This document shows, piece by piece, positions 11,768-23,943 of a stretch of 63,844 bases of DNA. The stretch comes from Tubiluchus corallicola (taxonomy: Eukaryota > Priapulida > Priapulimorpha > Priapulimorphida > Tubiluchidae). The stretch's first letter is position 1; each line of letters begins with the position of its first letter. Location of the stretch: the NCBI GenBank assembly GCA_030141605.1, contig JAQGDQ010000781.1, forward strand, positions 1 through 63,844. Direction: 5' to 3'. The notes beneath the pieces are model-generated. The model was given only the letters and a program-made list of their open reading frames with translations. It was not told the origin of the DNA and did not search any database. The position numbers and the translations under genes were made by a program.

Positions 11768-12150
11768 AAGAGAATCTGTTAAAATATGCTAAATGTCAAA
11801 TAATTATGTTAAGAAGAGTATTCCTGAAGCCAAGCCAAATAAGGGAAACTTAAGGAGTGATGTCACGTGACGACGTGGGCGAAGAGTTGACCCACTTGTC
11901 AGACTGCGCACGCAGCCCACATATAAGTCGTGACACCAGCTAGCAGGGGAGTTGGGTCAGACTTCACACTGACAAGCAGGACGTCTCTTGTAGATCAGGG
12001 GCCTTGGCATTGCTATCCATTTATTATATTTATCGTGATGTTATTTAATAAAAGTGTTATTTCGCAAACAAAGTCTTGATAGCTTTGTCATTACTCAAAC
12101 GTTCATAAACAGCTACACACAGCTCAAGCACGTACTACCACTATACCACA
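11768..12150 (+). repeat. Dispersed repeat family 2, third copy
   Basis: Copy of 3041-3402 (shared ttaaaatatg start, gtcagactgcgcacgcagcc, AATAAA, cagctacacac end). It ends about 30 bp before the acceptor of the first EGF exon. Confidence 0.6.
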
Positions 12151-12183
12151 AACCTAATAATTTTACTGCTTTGTCTTTTTCAG

Positions 12184-12303
12184 ATATTGGTAGTTGCATA
12201 TCAAATCCTTGCCGAAATGGAGGTGAATGTTATAACGATAAGGAAAACAATGCATACGTTTGCATTTGTGTTAATGGCTACGGTGGACAAAATTGTGAGG
12301 AAG
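12184..12303 (+). CDS. Gene A exon: EGF-like 1
   Basis: Phase 1 to 1, 120 nt. Starts DIGSC-ISNP-C, ends NCEEG. Six cysteines. It has a longer C3-C4 loop (10 residues, YNDKENNAYV) than the later copies and lacks the O-fucose threonine (RNGGEC). First EGF after the Ig domains, and the most divergent. Confidence 0.87.
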
Positions 12304-12357
12304 GTAAAACACACAATTTGAAATACATTAGTTGGGCCCAGGTTTTACTGTGGCTAA

Positions 12358-13045
12358 CGTGAAACTCATGTTTGAAGTTGTTGATCACTCACTTTGTTAT
12401 GATTGAGTTTAGGCACAGAAGTATGAACAAGAATAAAAAATCTATAATACATATTTGCACTGCACACAACAGAAAAGTGTTTATTAAAACTACAGACGCG
12501 TGAGTAGCATTACTGCTGCACTGAACGCTGAGAGTGAGAGTGTGAGAGTCCTGAACACTGAGAGTGTGAGTGTGAGAGTCCTGAACACTGAGAGTGTGAG
12601 TGTGAGAGTCCTGAACACTGAGAGTGTGAGTGTGAGAGTCCTGAACACTGAGAGTATGAGTGTGAGAGTCCTGAACACTGAGAGTGTGAGTGTGAGAGTC
12701 CTGAACACTGAGAGTGTGAGTGTGAGAGTCCTGAACACTGAGAGTGTGAGTGAGAGTGTCCTGCACTGTACACTGAGAGTTAGAGTGTGAGTCTAAAGAA
12801 ACATGAGTAGCACGACTGCTGCACTGCACTGAGAATGAGAGTGACTAGAAAGTAAAACCAGTCAGTATATATAGGTATAGGTGATTATGAAAACTTGGCT
12901 TCACAAAAACCATTACTTTAAAATAGGGAGAGAACCAGTGAACGCATCATACAATTATACTGCGGGTAAGTCAGCTGGTAGAATGTAATAGGATTAACCC
13001 ATAGATGGCAGCACCTGATTATAATATACAATTACAACTTCCACA
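12358..13045 (-). mobile_element. Solo LTR, family 1 (inverted), TSD GCTAA, with internal minisatellite
   Basis: 688 bp, longer than its relatives because of an internal 30-bp tandem repeat. Perfect 5-bp duplication GCTAA at 12353-12357 and 13046-13050. First base mutated (CGTGAAAC for TGTGAAAG). Confidence 0.88.
12527..12770. repeat. 30-bp minisatellite inside the LTR, about 8 copies
   Basis: Unit contains gtcctgaacactgagagtgt. All open frames over it are artefacts. It expands the part of the LTR just after the TATA-like stretch, read on the minus strand. Confidence 0.92.
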
Positions 13046-13082
13046 GCTAATTTATATCTATGAATACTAAGATGTTGTGAAA

Positions 13083-14815
13083 CAAACTCTTTTATTCAAT
13101 CTGTTTACAGCTTTTCCTATTTTGGAGGTTTGATGAGATACTAAAAAGGGTAGATTTTCAGCTAGATAAGCTCTGGGAATACGTGTTTCTTCTTGTGCTA
13201 AGAATTCGGAATTATGCTCTTTTGTGTGTAATTTTGCAAAATTTAAAAACTATTATATCCGCTCCACTGACATAGCAATTTTCACCAGAAGTTTGCAAAG
13301 ATTAATAGTTGTCGCACGTAGAACTGTAACAGTTTTGCATGTTAGGAAGTTGCATATGCAAAATTTCAAAATGCGTATTTCATCAATATATCGCTATATG
13401 TTAACTAATGCTTTCAAAATTACCCCTCCTACATTGTAACGTGACCACCAATTTTTTTCTAAAAAATAATAACAGTACCTTGCATTTTTTTTATTTGGCA
13501 TTGCGATTTCTTCATAATATCGGTTGAAAATGTTCACACTGCTCAACAAATATTTTTATACAATAATTATACACAAGATGTATTGGCCATATATCTAAAA
13601 GCATTAATTACCACAATAACACTTAAGGGCACTATTAAAAGAGTTATAACCGAGTTGCAAATGATTCGAAATGAGCTACATAAAATGGATACCAAACATA
13701 GTGAAACACAAAGCCTTCACAAAACTGTGCTTGAGATGGATTGTAAAATCAACTTGGATGCTGCAACTGACCAAACGAGTGACTCAAACCTTGCAAGTTT
13801 TTAGTCTTCTGAACTGCACTGGAATGCACCAGATTCATCGAAACAGAATCATGTTCAAATTAATAACAATAGTCCTGACCCATGTGCCTCCTTAACAGTT
13901 TTTGATGAGATGAGAGATTACTCAAGGCCAAAGGTGTCTCAGTGGTAACTTGTTTACGTGTAGCATACAAACTGACCAATGGACTGGCCTGCTTATAGTA
14001 AATGTATGTCTGTTTTTTTCAGTGTTTCCATTAGTACCATCACATCAACAACTTTGAGGTGGTGAAATAGGATGCCTTTCTTTATCAAGTAATCTCTCAT
14101 TCATCAAAAACATTTACATCGAATACGCCTTGGGCTACAATCTCTTCTGATACTCAACAAATCTGTGTCCTGGATCCTTCTCTGACTGGGCCTCCATCTT
14201 GAATTAATAATGCCGTAAAACATTTCCAACTGTTTCCAACTGATTATCCGGTAGCTTAGTTTGATAGGGGTGTGGCTCCTGCTAACTTTTCCAAATGTCA
14301 AAATAAACAATTTCTAAAATTATTTTTTTCTAGAAAAAATAGCTGTTGAGCAGTGTGAACATATCCAACTGATATTATAAGGAAATCACAATGCCAAATA
14401 AACAATAGTGATATTTTTTTAACACAAATTGGGGCTTAGATTCCAATGTAGCAACTTTTTTTGAGAAATTCATATAGGGGTAATTTTGAAAGCATTAGTT
14501 TTATCATATGGCAACATATTGATAAAATACACACAATTTTAAATTTTGCATTTATAACATGCAAAACTGTCACAGTTGTATGTGTGAAATTTATTAATCA
14601 CTACAAACTACTGGTGAAAATTGCTAGGTCAATGGAGCGGATATAATAGTTTTTAAAAATTTGCCAAATTACTACGCAAATGAGCATAATTCCGTATCTT
14701 AACACTAAATGAGACACGTGTTTGAAAGCTTAATCTAGCTGAAAATTTACCCATGTAGTATCTCATCAAACCTTCAAAGTACGAAAAGTTGTAAAAAGAT
14801 AGGATAAAAAAGTTA
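13083..14815. mobile_element. Foldback element with about 480-bp inverted arms
   Basis: Left arm about 13083-13580 and right arm about 14335-14815 are inverted copies (gaggtttgatgagatact vs agtatctcatcaaaccttc; gcattgcgatttcttcataa vs ttataaggaaatcacaatgc). A second inner inverted pair (13904-13950 vs 14070-14120) extends the symmetry. Low coding content; the ORF at 13583-13804 has no domain I recognise. Confidence 0.7.
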
Positions 14816-15244
14816 TTTTCACCACACCCTGGCATTCTTAACGAGTCTCATTTGGCTGCATGGCTTTTATTTTGCATTTTTTCAGTGTGGTAAACAACAC
14901 AACATTTTGTTGGTGTAATCAACAAATGATGTGACGTAAAAACTGAAATGTATGGAAAGTTGATGAGAAATTTATTAACATTTATCACACATCTGTAGGT
15001 GTTGACAAACGTTTATCACCTCATCGTAATAATGGAGCAACATACAGCAACAAAAACCTGTATCGTTTTACGACAATAGCATAGCATACGCAATGATATT
15101 ATGTTCCCAGGCTGAATCAGAATTGCGCTTTTGACATTAGATTTTGGCGAGCTTTTGTGACTTGTATTGTTATCTCTGAAACTATAAATTATATTTCCTT
15201 CTAGAAAATCCAACTACATTTTAATTGTTTTTATATTCTTCTAG

Positions 15245-15358
15245 ATTACAATGAATGCTCATCATCTCCTTGCCAGAATGGAGCAACATGTAACAACGAA
15301 TTAAACAAATACACTTGCACTTGTGCTGATGGATATACGGGGCCTAAATGTGAACAAG
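15245..15358 (+). CDS. Gene A exon: EGF-like 2
   Basis: Phase 1 to 1, 114 nt. [36 protein letters not shown]. All three Notch-type O-glycosylation motifs and the Asx-hydroxylation pattern are present. First exon of the 303-bp exon/intron array. Confidence 0.92.
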
Positions 15359-15516
15359 GTATTGTTTCATGTAGTCAACAAAAAATACGCAGCAGTAATA
15401 TGCTCCACAGCGGCAATTATAGTGCGTTTTCTGCAAAACATTATCTTTTCCAAGCTTTTCAATTTGAAACACATTTTCTCAAAGCCATTACTCTTGCTTC
15501 CTCCTTGAAAATCTAA

Positions 15517-15675
<159 letters not shown>

Positions 15676-15852
15676 TAAAGACAACAAAAATACGTGATGA
15701 CAATATGTTCCAAAGCTTAATTTATAGTGTCATTTCCGTAAAACATTATTTTTGCCAACTTTTACAATTTGAAACACAATTTCTTAAAGCCATTACTTTT
15801 GCTTCTTCTTGAGAAAATTTAACAAAACTTTAATTGCCGTCATTTTTTTCAG

Positions 15853-15966
15853 ATATCAATGAATGTTCATCAACTCCTTGCCAGAATGGAGCAACATGTA
15901 ACAACGAATTAAACAAATACACTTGCACGTGTGCTGATGGATTTACTGGGCCTAAATGTGAACAAG
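15853..15966 (+). CDS. Gene A exon: EGF-like 4
   Basis: Phase 1 to 1, 114 nt. [16 protein letters not shown], last loop ADGFTGPK. Nearly identical to EGF 8 (17066), intron sequence included. Confidence 0.92.
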
Positions 15967-16155
15967 GTATTGTTTCATGTAGTCAACAAAAAATACGCAG
16001 CGGTAATATGCTCCACAGCGGCAATTATAGTGCGTTTTCTGCAAAACATTATTTTTTCCAACCTTTTCAATTTGAAACACATTTTCTCAAAGCCATTACT
16101 CTTGCTTCCTTCTTGAAAATCTAACAAAATTTAATTCTTTTTCATTTTCTTTTAG

Positions 16156-16269
16156 ATATCAATGAATGCTTATCAATTCCTTGCCAGAATGGAGCAACAT
16201 GTAACAACGAAATCAACAAATACACTTGCACTTGTGCTGATGGATATACTGGGCCTAAATGTGAACAAG
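16156..16269 (+). CDS. Gene A exon: EGF-like 5
   Basis: Phase 1 to 1, 114 nt. [25 protein letters not shown], last loop ADGYTGPK. Same protein as EGF 31 (34408), 18 kb away. Confidence 0.92.
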
Positions 16270-16457
16270 GTATTGTTTCATGAAAACAATGAAAAACATT
16301 GGCATTATAATTCTGTTTAAATGTTGACACCACCGTGTCCTTTTCGAAGCTAACAACTTTTGACCTTTTTAATTTCTGAATTCTGTTTCTGGGAAAATAA
16401 CCTTTACTTTCTTCTTGAAGTCCAACAACATTTTAATTGTTTTTCATTTTCTTCTAG

Positions 16458-16571
16458 ATATCAACGAATGTTCATCAACTCCCTGCCAGAATGGAGCAAC
16501 ATGTAACAATGAATTGAACAAATACACATGCACTTGTGCTGATGGATATACTGGGCCTAAATGTGAACAAG
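16458..16571 (+). CDS. Gene A exon: EGF-like 6
   Basis: Phase 1 to 1, 114 nt. [16 protein letters not shown], last loop ADGYTGPK. Protein equal to EGF 7 and EGF 32. Confidence 0.92.
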
Positions 16572-16762
16572 GTATTGTTTCATGAAAACAATGAAAAATA
16601 ACATTGGCATTATAATTCTGTTTAAATGTTGACACCACCGTGTCCTTTTCGAAGCTAACAACTTTTGACCTTTTTAATTTCTGAATTCTGTTTCTTGGAA
16701 AATAACCTTTACTTTCTTCTTGAAGTCCAACAACATTTTAATTGTTTTTCATTTTCTTCTAG

Positions 16763-16876
16763 ATATCAATGAATGCTCATCAACTCCCTGCCAGAATGGA
16801 GCAACATGTAACAATGAATTGAACAAATACACTTGCACTTGTGCTGATGGATATACTGGGCCTAAATGTGAACAAG
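16763..16876 (+). CDS. Gene A exon: EGF-like 7
   Basis: Phase 1 to 1, 114 nt. [25 protein letters not shown]. The intron before it repeats the previous intron almost base for base. Confidence 0.92.
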
Positions 16877-17065
16877 GTACTGTTCCATGAAAACAATGAA
16901 ACATCTGCAATGGCAATATGCTCCAAATCTTAAGTTATAGTGTTTTTTCAACAAAATATGATTTTTGCCAACCTTTTACAATTTGAAACACAATTTCTTA
17001 AAGCCATTACTTTTGCTTCTTCTTGAGAAAATTTAACAAAACTTTAATTGCCGTCATTTTTTTAG

Positions 17066-17179
17066 ATATCAATGAATGTTCATCAACTCCTTGCCAGAAT
17101 GGAGCAACATGTAACAACGAATTAAACAAATACACTTGCACGTGTGCTGATGGATTTACTGGGCCTAAATGTGAACAAG
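17066..17179 (+). CDS. Gene A exon: EGF-like 8
   Basis: Phase 1 to 1, 114 nt. [10 protein letters not shown], last loop ADGFTGPK. Recent copy of EGF 4. Confidence 0.92.
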
Positions 17180-17369
17180 GTATTGTTTCATGTAGTCAAC
17201 AAAAAATATGCAGCGGTAATATGCTCCACAGCGGCAATTATAGTGTCTTTTCTGCAAAACATTATTTTTTCCAACCTTTTCAATTTGAAACACAATTTGT
17301 CAAAGCCATTACTCTTGCTTCCTTCTTGAAAATCTAACAAAATTTTAATTCTTTTTCATTTTCTTTTAG

Positions 17370-17483
17370 ACATCAATGAATGCCTATCAGCCCCTTGCCA
17401 GAATGGAGCAACATGTAACAACGAAATCAACAAATACACTTGTACTTGTGCTGCTGGATTTACTGGGCCTAAATGTGAACAAG
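17370..17483 (+). CDS. Gene A exon: EGF-like 9
   Basis: Phase 1 to 1, 114 nt. [16 protein letters not shown], last loop AAGFTGPK. Confidence 0.92.
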
Positions 17484-17677
17484 GTACTATTCCTTGAAAA
17501 CAACGAAACATACATATTGGCATTATAATTGTTTTCCAATGTTCACTCCACAGTGTCCCTTTTCAAGCTAACATCTTTTCACCTTTTTTACTTTCTAATT
17601 TTTGTTTCTGGGAAAATATCTTTTGCTTCTTCCTTGAAAATCTAACAACATTTTAATTGCTTTTCATTTTCTTTTAG

Positions 17678-17791
17678 ACATCAATGAATGCCTATCAGCT
17701 CCTTGCCAGAATGGAGCAACATGTAACAATGAATTGAGCAAATACACTTGTACTTGTGCTGCTGGATTTACTGGGGCTAATTGTGAACAAG
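17678..17791 (+). CDS. Gene A exon: EGF-like 10
   Basis: Phase 1 to 1, 114 nt. [25 protein letters not shown], last loop AAGFTGAN. Confidence 0.92.
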
Positions 17792-17974
17792 GTACTGTTT
17801 CATGAGGACTACGAAAATTTTTGCAATATGCTGCAAAGCTGAAATTATAGTCTCTTTTCCATGATAAATTATTATTGCCACCCTTTTCAATTTGAAACAC
17901 ATTTCCTGGAAGCTGTTACATTAAGTACGTCTTGGGAAACCAACTAAATTTTAATTGTTTTCATTTTCTTCTAG

Positions 17975-18101
17975 ACATCAATGAATGCCTATCAGGTCCT
18001 TGCCAGAATGGAGCAACATGTAATAATGAAATTAACAAATACACTTTACACTTGTGCTGATGCTGATGCTGTTGCATATGGTGGGCCTAAATATAAACAA
18101 G
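17975..18101 (+). pseudogene. Broken EGF-like exon 11
   Basis: Starts normally ([16 protein letters not shown]) but an insertion after the KYT codons shifts the frame into a TGA. A later TGT is changed to TAT, and the donor reads GC (aacaag|gcattg) instead of GT. With both the frame and the donor lost it is probably skipped; its phase-1 neighbours tolerate skipping. Confidence 0.85.
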
Positions 18102-18293
18102 GCATTGATTCGTGTAGTCAACGAAGTATATACATTGGCATTATAATGGTGTTTCAATGTTGACTCAATAGTGCCTTTTTTGGAGCTAGCGACCTTTCAC
18201 ATTTTTAATTCCTTAATTCTGTTTCTGAGAAAATAAGTTTTGTTGCCTTCTTGGAAATCTAAAATCATTTTAATGGTTACCGTTTTCTTCTAG

Positions 18294-18407
18294 ATATCAA
18301 TGAATGCTCATCAACTCCTTGCCTGTATGGAGCAACATGTAACAATGAAATAAACCTATACAAATGTACTTGTGTAGCTGGATATACGGGTCCTAAGTGT
18401 GATCAAG
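18294..18407 (+). CDS. Gene A exon: EGF-like 12
   Basis: Phase 1 to 1, 114 nt. [25 protein letters not shown], last loop VAGYTGPK. More diverged; last exon of the 303-bp array. Confidence 0.92.
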
Positions 18408-19754
18408 GTACGAAGTTATGCACTGTGAATATACACAGCTAGTTACTAACTTAAGTGTGACCAAAATAAATTATTTTGAAGTTATCCCAAAAACTTTTAT
18501 TTTAAATTCAATATTACAGAAAAAAGTCAAATACGTGGCGATTTATTCGCTTCCAATGAGTAGACTAAAAAACGTGCTCAATTCTGATTGGCTGACCTAC
18601 GAAATGCATATAACGAAGCCAAGTTCTACAGGCAATTCTAAATAAGTACAACTTTAGAGTAAAGGGCAAGCAGAGAAAAATCTTCCGAACATAAATAATT
18701 GAGGTTATCAATGACCTTATGCAAAAATTTATTAAGATATTCTGAAGATATGGAATTAGAACCGTTATAATAACATTTAGGAAAATGTAACAATAAACTT
18801 TTCAAGGTGCCTTACCTTACATAATTTTAATAAACTAAATAACAAAAATCGTAATGGTAAATGAAATAATAGATGAGGTATCGAAGTAAAGCAATTAGAA
18901 ACTTTTTTGCTATTTATCTATATCCTTGTCTAAATTAGCTATATCTTTGTCTAGAGATATACTTGATACTTGGCTGACACACACTAAATATTTTTGTAAC
19001 TCATGTTGGTTTTGCTTTAGACGCACTGTGAAAAACTGACGTATATTAGGCCTTTAAAGGACAAGATATGGGGTTCGTGATGCAGGTTTCTGGAAAAAAC
19101 GCTTTAAAATTATATTATTTTATAGCAATTTTATGTGTATACCATACTCGTAACACAATCAATCTTTTTTTTGTTTGTTTTCAATATAAATCTCTAGCAA
19201 TATAGTTCCAACCGAGTCATTACATGACGTCATTCACGGGAAAAAAGAAATTGTTAAAGTTTGTTCCAAAAATTACCAGGCAAAGTTGCATTACTTAGCA
19301 TTTTGCTTACCTGCTGGAAAGACTTACGTATATAGAAATAATAATTTAAAATGGTTGTGCCAATTTATAAAATCTCGTGGACTTAATTGTAGGGTGCACC
19401 ACTCGCTAACTAAATTTTAATCTTATTTAATCTATTTTAAATCTTATTGACAAGATACAGTTATTTAAAATTTTACTTAGTTAGCGATGTGTGCACTGCT
19501 ATGAACGCAATGACTATTTTTTCAAACTTTACTCAGTGTTATCTAATCTTATAGCAAATGACATGTTGACAAGATGAATGCATCTAACGATCATTGCAGG
19601 AGAATAAGTTTACATGTTTTATAGAGCAATACTGCCGACGCAAACCCTGTGTGTAAAAAAGCAGCATATAAGTGATATAAGATTACAAAACGAATTTTCA
19701 TCCTTTATGTAAGTGGGGGATTTTGTTGTGTTTTGAGTAAGGCTCAGTTCGGTA
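18408..19754. other. Intron, no gene seen
   Basis: AT-rich intron without an exon or a repeat I can classify, up to the MITE at 19759. Confidence 0.4.
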
Positions 19755-19758
19755 TTAA

Positions 19759-20120
19759 ACCTTTCAGTCCCAAATTATTTTTTTAATACGAAAAACTTTT
19801 TGACTTGGTACTTTTGTTCAGTATGTCCATCCTGTTTACATAATAATTATTTTTTTACCTGTGCCCGTGTGCTAAATATAGTCTGTATCCCACGGGATAC
19901 ATTGGGGCTGCTAAACATGATAAAGTACTGTACCTTACGCAGTTTCTTATGCAATGTAGATTTTCTAGTTTGCCATTTTATCACCATTTTTAGTCTATTG
20001 TTATTGGCTTAAATCAAAATAACTATTTTCAGATTAAATAACTGTCAGTTTTAAAATTTTATTAATTTTACAGGCAGAAAATATTCTTGTATCCCACGAG
20101 ATACAATGGGTATGAAAGGG
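19759..20120 (+). mobile_element. piggyBac-like MITE, second copy, TSD TTAA
   Basis: Related to 6206-6656 with an internal deletion. TTAA at 19755-19758 and 20121-20124. Ends ACCTTTCAGTCCC and (read inward) CCCTTTCATACCC. Internal tatcccacgggata block shared with the first copy. Confidence 0.75.
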
Positions 20121-20464
20121 TTAACCGTATTAATTAAATTAGTTAATTAATTATAATTCACTAAATAGAATCTTGCTGCTGGCGATTTTTTTATAATAAA
20201 CACTTCATACAGAAAACACCATTAATGCAAACTAGCAAAACATATGTAAATTAGTTGCAAAACTAAACAATGCAGTAGTACCTCTTCTGTATTTAAGCAG
20301 GTGCTATTATTCCGCAATGCCCGTGTTCACGTTGACATGAAATATTTCCGGTAAAACGTGAACCCCCATAGGTGCAGTGCAGCTAATTTAATATTAGGGA
20401 ATGCTGGTGGTTTAATTTCCAAGCAATTCCTACAGGTTAGCATTGTTAAGTTTGACTATTTTAG

Positions 20465-20575
20465 ATATTGATGAATGCATGTCAAATCCTTGCCTTCATG
20501 GTTCTTGCAAAGAGGGACTGAATAACTACACCTGTACTTGCCATTCAGGATATGAGGGAAATAACTGTGATAAAG
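20465..20575 (+). CDS. Gene A exon: EGF-like 13
   Basis: Phase 1 to 1, 111 nt. [35 protein letters not shown]. Short C2-C3 loop of four residues, the start of a second EGF subfamily. Confidence 0.92.
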
Positions 20576-20576
20576 G

Positions 20577-21125
20577 TATTTTGTTATCATTTCTACAAGT
20601 AGAAATAATTCTAATTAGCTTTCTATTATAAAATCCAAAAAAAGATTTCTTTTCATCTGTACATTGCAGATAGTTCAAAGATAGCAGTAGACATTTGACA
20701 TAATTGCTCCATCTTGCATTTCAGTTCAGTCTGTTTTTTAATTTTTGACATTAAATTAGTGCCGTTATTAACCATTGTTTTGGAGGGGGAGGTTGTGCAG
20801 ACAACTTCTGCCTGACATCCTCTGTAAATTTTCGGGAGGACCGGTATTAAAGAAAATAATTTTGAGTTCTTTCCGAGAACAATTCGATGGGGAAAATATA
20901 CCCTGCCATCACTACATTTTACAAGAGTTAACCCTGCTCCTGTTGCGTATTGTTTTGACATAAGTGGCCCATTTCTTAATAACGACATTATATGAAACGT
21001 CCCCTACTTTTTATTCATAATTATTTATATTCGAAATAAAATTGTATTTGTAAAGCAGACTAATAAGTTGTTCAGTAGCCTGATATATCTACTTAGATAA
21101 GCAATTAGTTTACAATATTTTGCAG
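20577..21125. other. Intron, no gene seen
   Basis: The open frame on the minus strand at 20653-20988 has no recognisable domain and lies inside the intron; I do not call it a gene. Confidence 0.4.
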
Positions 21126-21239
21126 ATGTTGATGAATGTTTATCTAATCCTTGTGCTAATGGAGCTTCATGTAATGATGGAATCAATAAGTACACTTGTG
21201 ATTGTCTTCCTGGATTTACTGGAAGTAAATGTCAAGAAG
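21126..21239 (+). CDS. Gene A exon: EGF-like 14
   Basis: Phase 1 to 1, 114 nt. [36 protein letters not shown]. Carries all three O-glycosylation motifs (serine in the O-fucose site). Confidence 0.92.
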
Positions 21240-21593
21240 GTATGACGTCACAAGCTGACATGAATTACTTCTATAATATGTGCCTGAATAAGACACAATC
21301 TCTTTACTGCATTCAGTATTTACTGCAACTTATTGGAGCTAAATGTTGTCGTAATATTACACTGCATGTCAAGGATTGTGAAATTAAGTACGAGCAATAT
21401 ACTGAATATAATGTTTTGTGGTATATACATGTGACATCATGTATTGAACTTGCAGTATTGTGGTCCGTTTAACTGTGAATAAAGCTTATACCACTGTATA
21501 TGATAATGTGACAATTGCGATAAGTTGAGTGTATATAAATTATATTGTTCAAAATATTTTATGTCTGCTGGTGTTAATTTTGCTTTCTTTTAG

Positions 21594-21707
21594 ATATTGA
21601 TGATTGTTGCTGTAATCCGTGTGCAAATGGGGCTACATGTGTAGATGGAATCAACCATTACAATTGCACTTGTGCTGTCGGATTTTCGGGACGTCATTGT
21701 GAACAAA
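21594..21707 (+). CDS. Gene A exon: EGF-like 15 (eight cysteines)
   Basis: Phase 1 to 1, 114 nt. DIDDC-CCNP-C-ANGAT-C; two extra cysteines in the first loop. The donor is A|GTAAAA rather than G|GT, so the codon at the next join differs from the usual glycine or aspartate. Confidence 0.88.
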
Positions 21708-21828
21708 GTAAAAATGCCGCTTCTGTTACGTATTAATGCGAAATTTATGTCAATATAAATCCAACTCGTTTAGTGTTTATCTTCAAACTTTGATAAATGT
21801 TCACAAAGTTTGCCCCTGCAAAGATGGA

Positions 21829-21830
<2 letters not shown>

Positions 21831-21874
<44 letters not shown>

Positions 21875-22260
21875 TTAATACTAATAATCTTTATTTAAAG
21901 TCGGCTTTAGATCAACAATTAAAATTAGCTCAAAGAGCTATTATCGCCGACTGTAAATAACAACCTACAACTACATAACAGAGACTATCATTACCCCACT
22001 TTTACCCTAAATACCAAGCGTCAGGCAGGGCAACAGCAGGTACCATTTGTAAAGTCTTTGGTATGACCCGATCGCAAGTTCGAACAGCCAGACGGAAAGC
22101 CGACGCATTACCGCTAGACTTAACCATAGATACAATGGAACCAATTTTCAACATGGCAAATTTTGTCACCTTGTGTTTGACTAGCAATTGTAATAAAGAT
22201 TACAAAGTCAAAGCTGCAATGTATATACATAAATCTTTATAATGGTTTAATTACAATCTG
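21831..22260 (-). mobile_element. (AAT)n and minus-strand LINE-like 3' region
   Basis: (AAT)n at 21832-21875, then taataatctttatttaaa-like sequence and more GC-rich DNA to about 22140. Read on the minus strand this ends in AATAAAG and an (ATT)n-type tail, as LINE 3' ends do. No protein motif found. Confidence 0.4.
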
Positions 22261-22421
22261 ATATGATTTACAATAAAGAGCATTTTTAAATCGTCACTCC
22301 ATTTTTTTCCTATAACACTTTAGTAAGTAAATATTGGCTCAGTTCATTCAACAATTTTTTACTACAGTTTTTGTCAATTATTCAGTGAACCCACACATGA
22401 TTTTTTTTTATTTTTGTTTAG

Positions 22422-22535
22422 ATATTGATGATTGCTCTCCCAATCCTTGTAAGAAAGGAGCTACATGTATAGATAAAATCAACAACTACACCTGTTTATG
22501 TGTCATGGGATATGCTGGAGCCAATTGTGACCAAG
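22422..22535 (+). CDS. Gene A exon: EGF-like 16
   Basis: Phase 1 to 1, 114 nt. [36 protein letters not shown]. Proline replaces the O-glucose serine. Donor GTCCAG is weak. Paralog of EGF 25 and 29. Confidence 0.88.
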
Positions 22536-22831
22536 GTCCAGTTTGCATAACGTTTGATTCTCTCCAGTTTGTTGCTAAATATCAGATCTGTAAACCTAAA
22601 AATCAGATATATACCACTAGGAAGCATTACTTTAGATTAGAAAAAGTTTTAAGATACATGTTACAAAACTGAAGCAGTGACTTGATGTAGAGAAATGACT
22701 CTAAACAGCATGTAAAAAAGAAAACTATTATTGGTATTGTGGAAACCCACAACACAGAACTACAATGAATTATTAATCACTTTTAATTGAAATATAGGTC
22801 AGAAAACCCTGTATTATGATTTTTTATTTAG

Positions 22832-22948
22832 ATGTTAATGATTGCTCGTGTAATCCTTGCCTGAATGGAGGTACTTGTACAGACGTTGGAGTCAATAAAT
22901 ACAGTTGTTCTTGTGCTGCTGGATATACAGGAGTCAACTGTGAAGAAG
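22832..22948 (+). CDS. Gene A exon: EGF-like 17 (seven cysteines)
   Basis: Phase 1 to 1, 117 nt. [26 protein letters not shown]. Extra cysteine in loop 1 and a nine-residue C3-C4 loop. Same type as EGF 26 and 30. Confidence 0.9.
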
Positions 22949-22949
22949 G

Positions 22950-23943
22950 TAATGATCGTCAGTAGATATGTTTGTATGTACTGCATGTGCAACATAGATT
23001 CAGTCACTGGTTGTAGAAATTAGTTGCTTTTTACAGTTTAGCCACACTATAGTGCATAATGATTGTCATATCTCTTTATAAAGTTAACAAGGCATGTTCA
23101 TTTCTTGTTTGAGATTTTGATAATCATAACTCGTAACTATAAAAGGAATTGTGTTTTTTATTCCTTCCTTTGAATATGAGCAACTAATTATATGCATACT
23201 AATCATCCTTTGTAGTGCTTGTGTATAATTATTCACATTGACTTGTCAGACAGCATTAAATACAACATAATGCTTTACATGCACGTAAAATATTATAAGT
23301 CTGAAATTTCAATTAGCACGCAAATAAAAATATTAGTAACCTTAAGACTTATTGACATGAGAAAGACTTTCTTATTTGTGAGAAGCTAATATAAAACATT
23401 TGAAGCATTAGAAAATTTTCTGTAGGACATTTAGAATACTTAGTTGTCTGTAAGCCAGTGTGGCCACATATAAATTAACGGGTTTAAGACAGATTTCCAA
23501 TTGTATTACTAGTGTTGTCAATCCTGGATCCCAGTGTAAAAAGTAAAATTCATTTGATGGATGCTATACTTAGTGATTTAGTCTACTTTAGATTTACGAT
23601 AGTCTGGTTACTGTCTGAGCCTACCAGGTTCTACCAAATTGAAAACAGTTTGACAGCCAGAAGATTGTCTTATATTCTGCCTTCATGTAACTTAAAACAT
23701 AGCAAAATTACCAATGTTCTTATTTAAAAAAGTTCTACTTTAGTTATACATATAATATGCAGCTTCAAATATTAAATACATGATTCCTACAATTAAGTTT
23801 AATATTTTTATAAGAAGGAACCCTTTTATTTTCACAAAATTTAAAGGCAGACGTAATGAGATGTTCTTTATGCTCGCCAGTAGTGTTTAATAAAATTTAT
23901 CATATAAACAGGTTCTCAATGTAAGTTGCATAATTTTTTGCAG
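22950..23943. other. Intron, no gene; duplicated intron block
   Basis: About 23440-23570 is similar to 34190-34345, which lies at the same position after EGF 30, showing that the EGF 16-17 pair and its following intron were copied as a block. Confidence 0.5.

Noticed and set aside
12527-12770. Regular 30-bp repeats
   Set aside because: Also without spacers, and contained in an LTR; a minisatellite, not CRISPR.
13583-13804. 73-codon open frame in the foldback element
   Set aside because: Charged, coiled-coil-like composition but no motif; could be a transposon remnant. Not enough to call a gene.
16142-17900. Repeated open frames on the minus strand
   Set aside because: They are antisense shadows of the EGF exons; the + strand has splice sites, phases and conserved cysteines.
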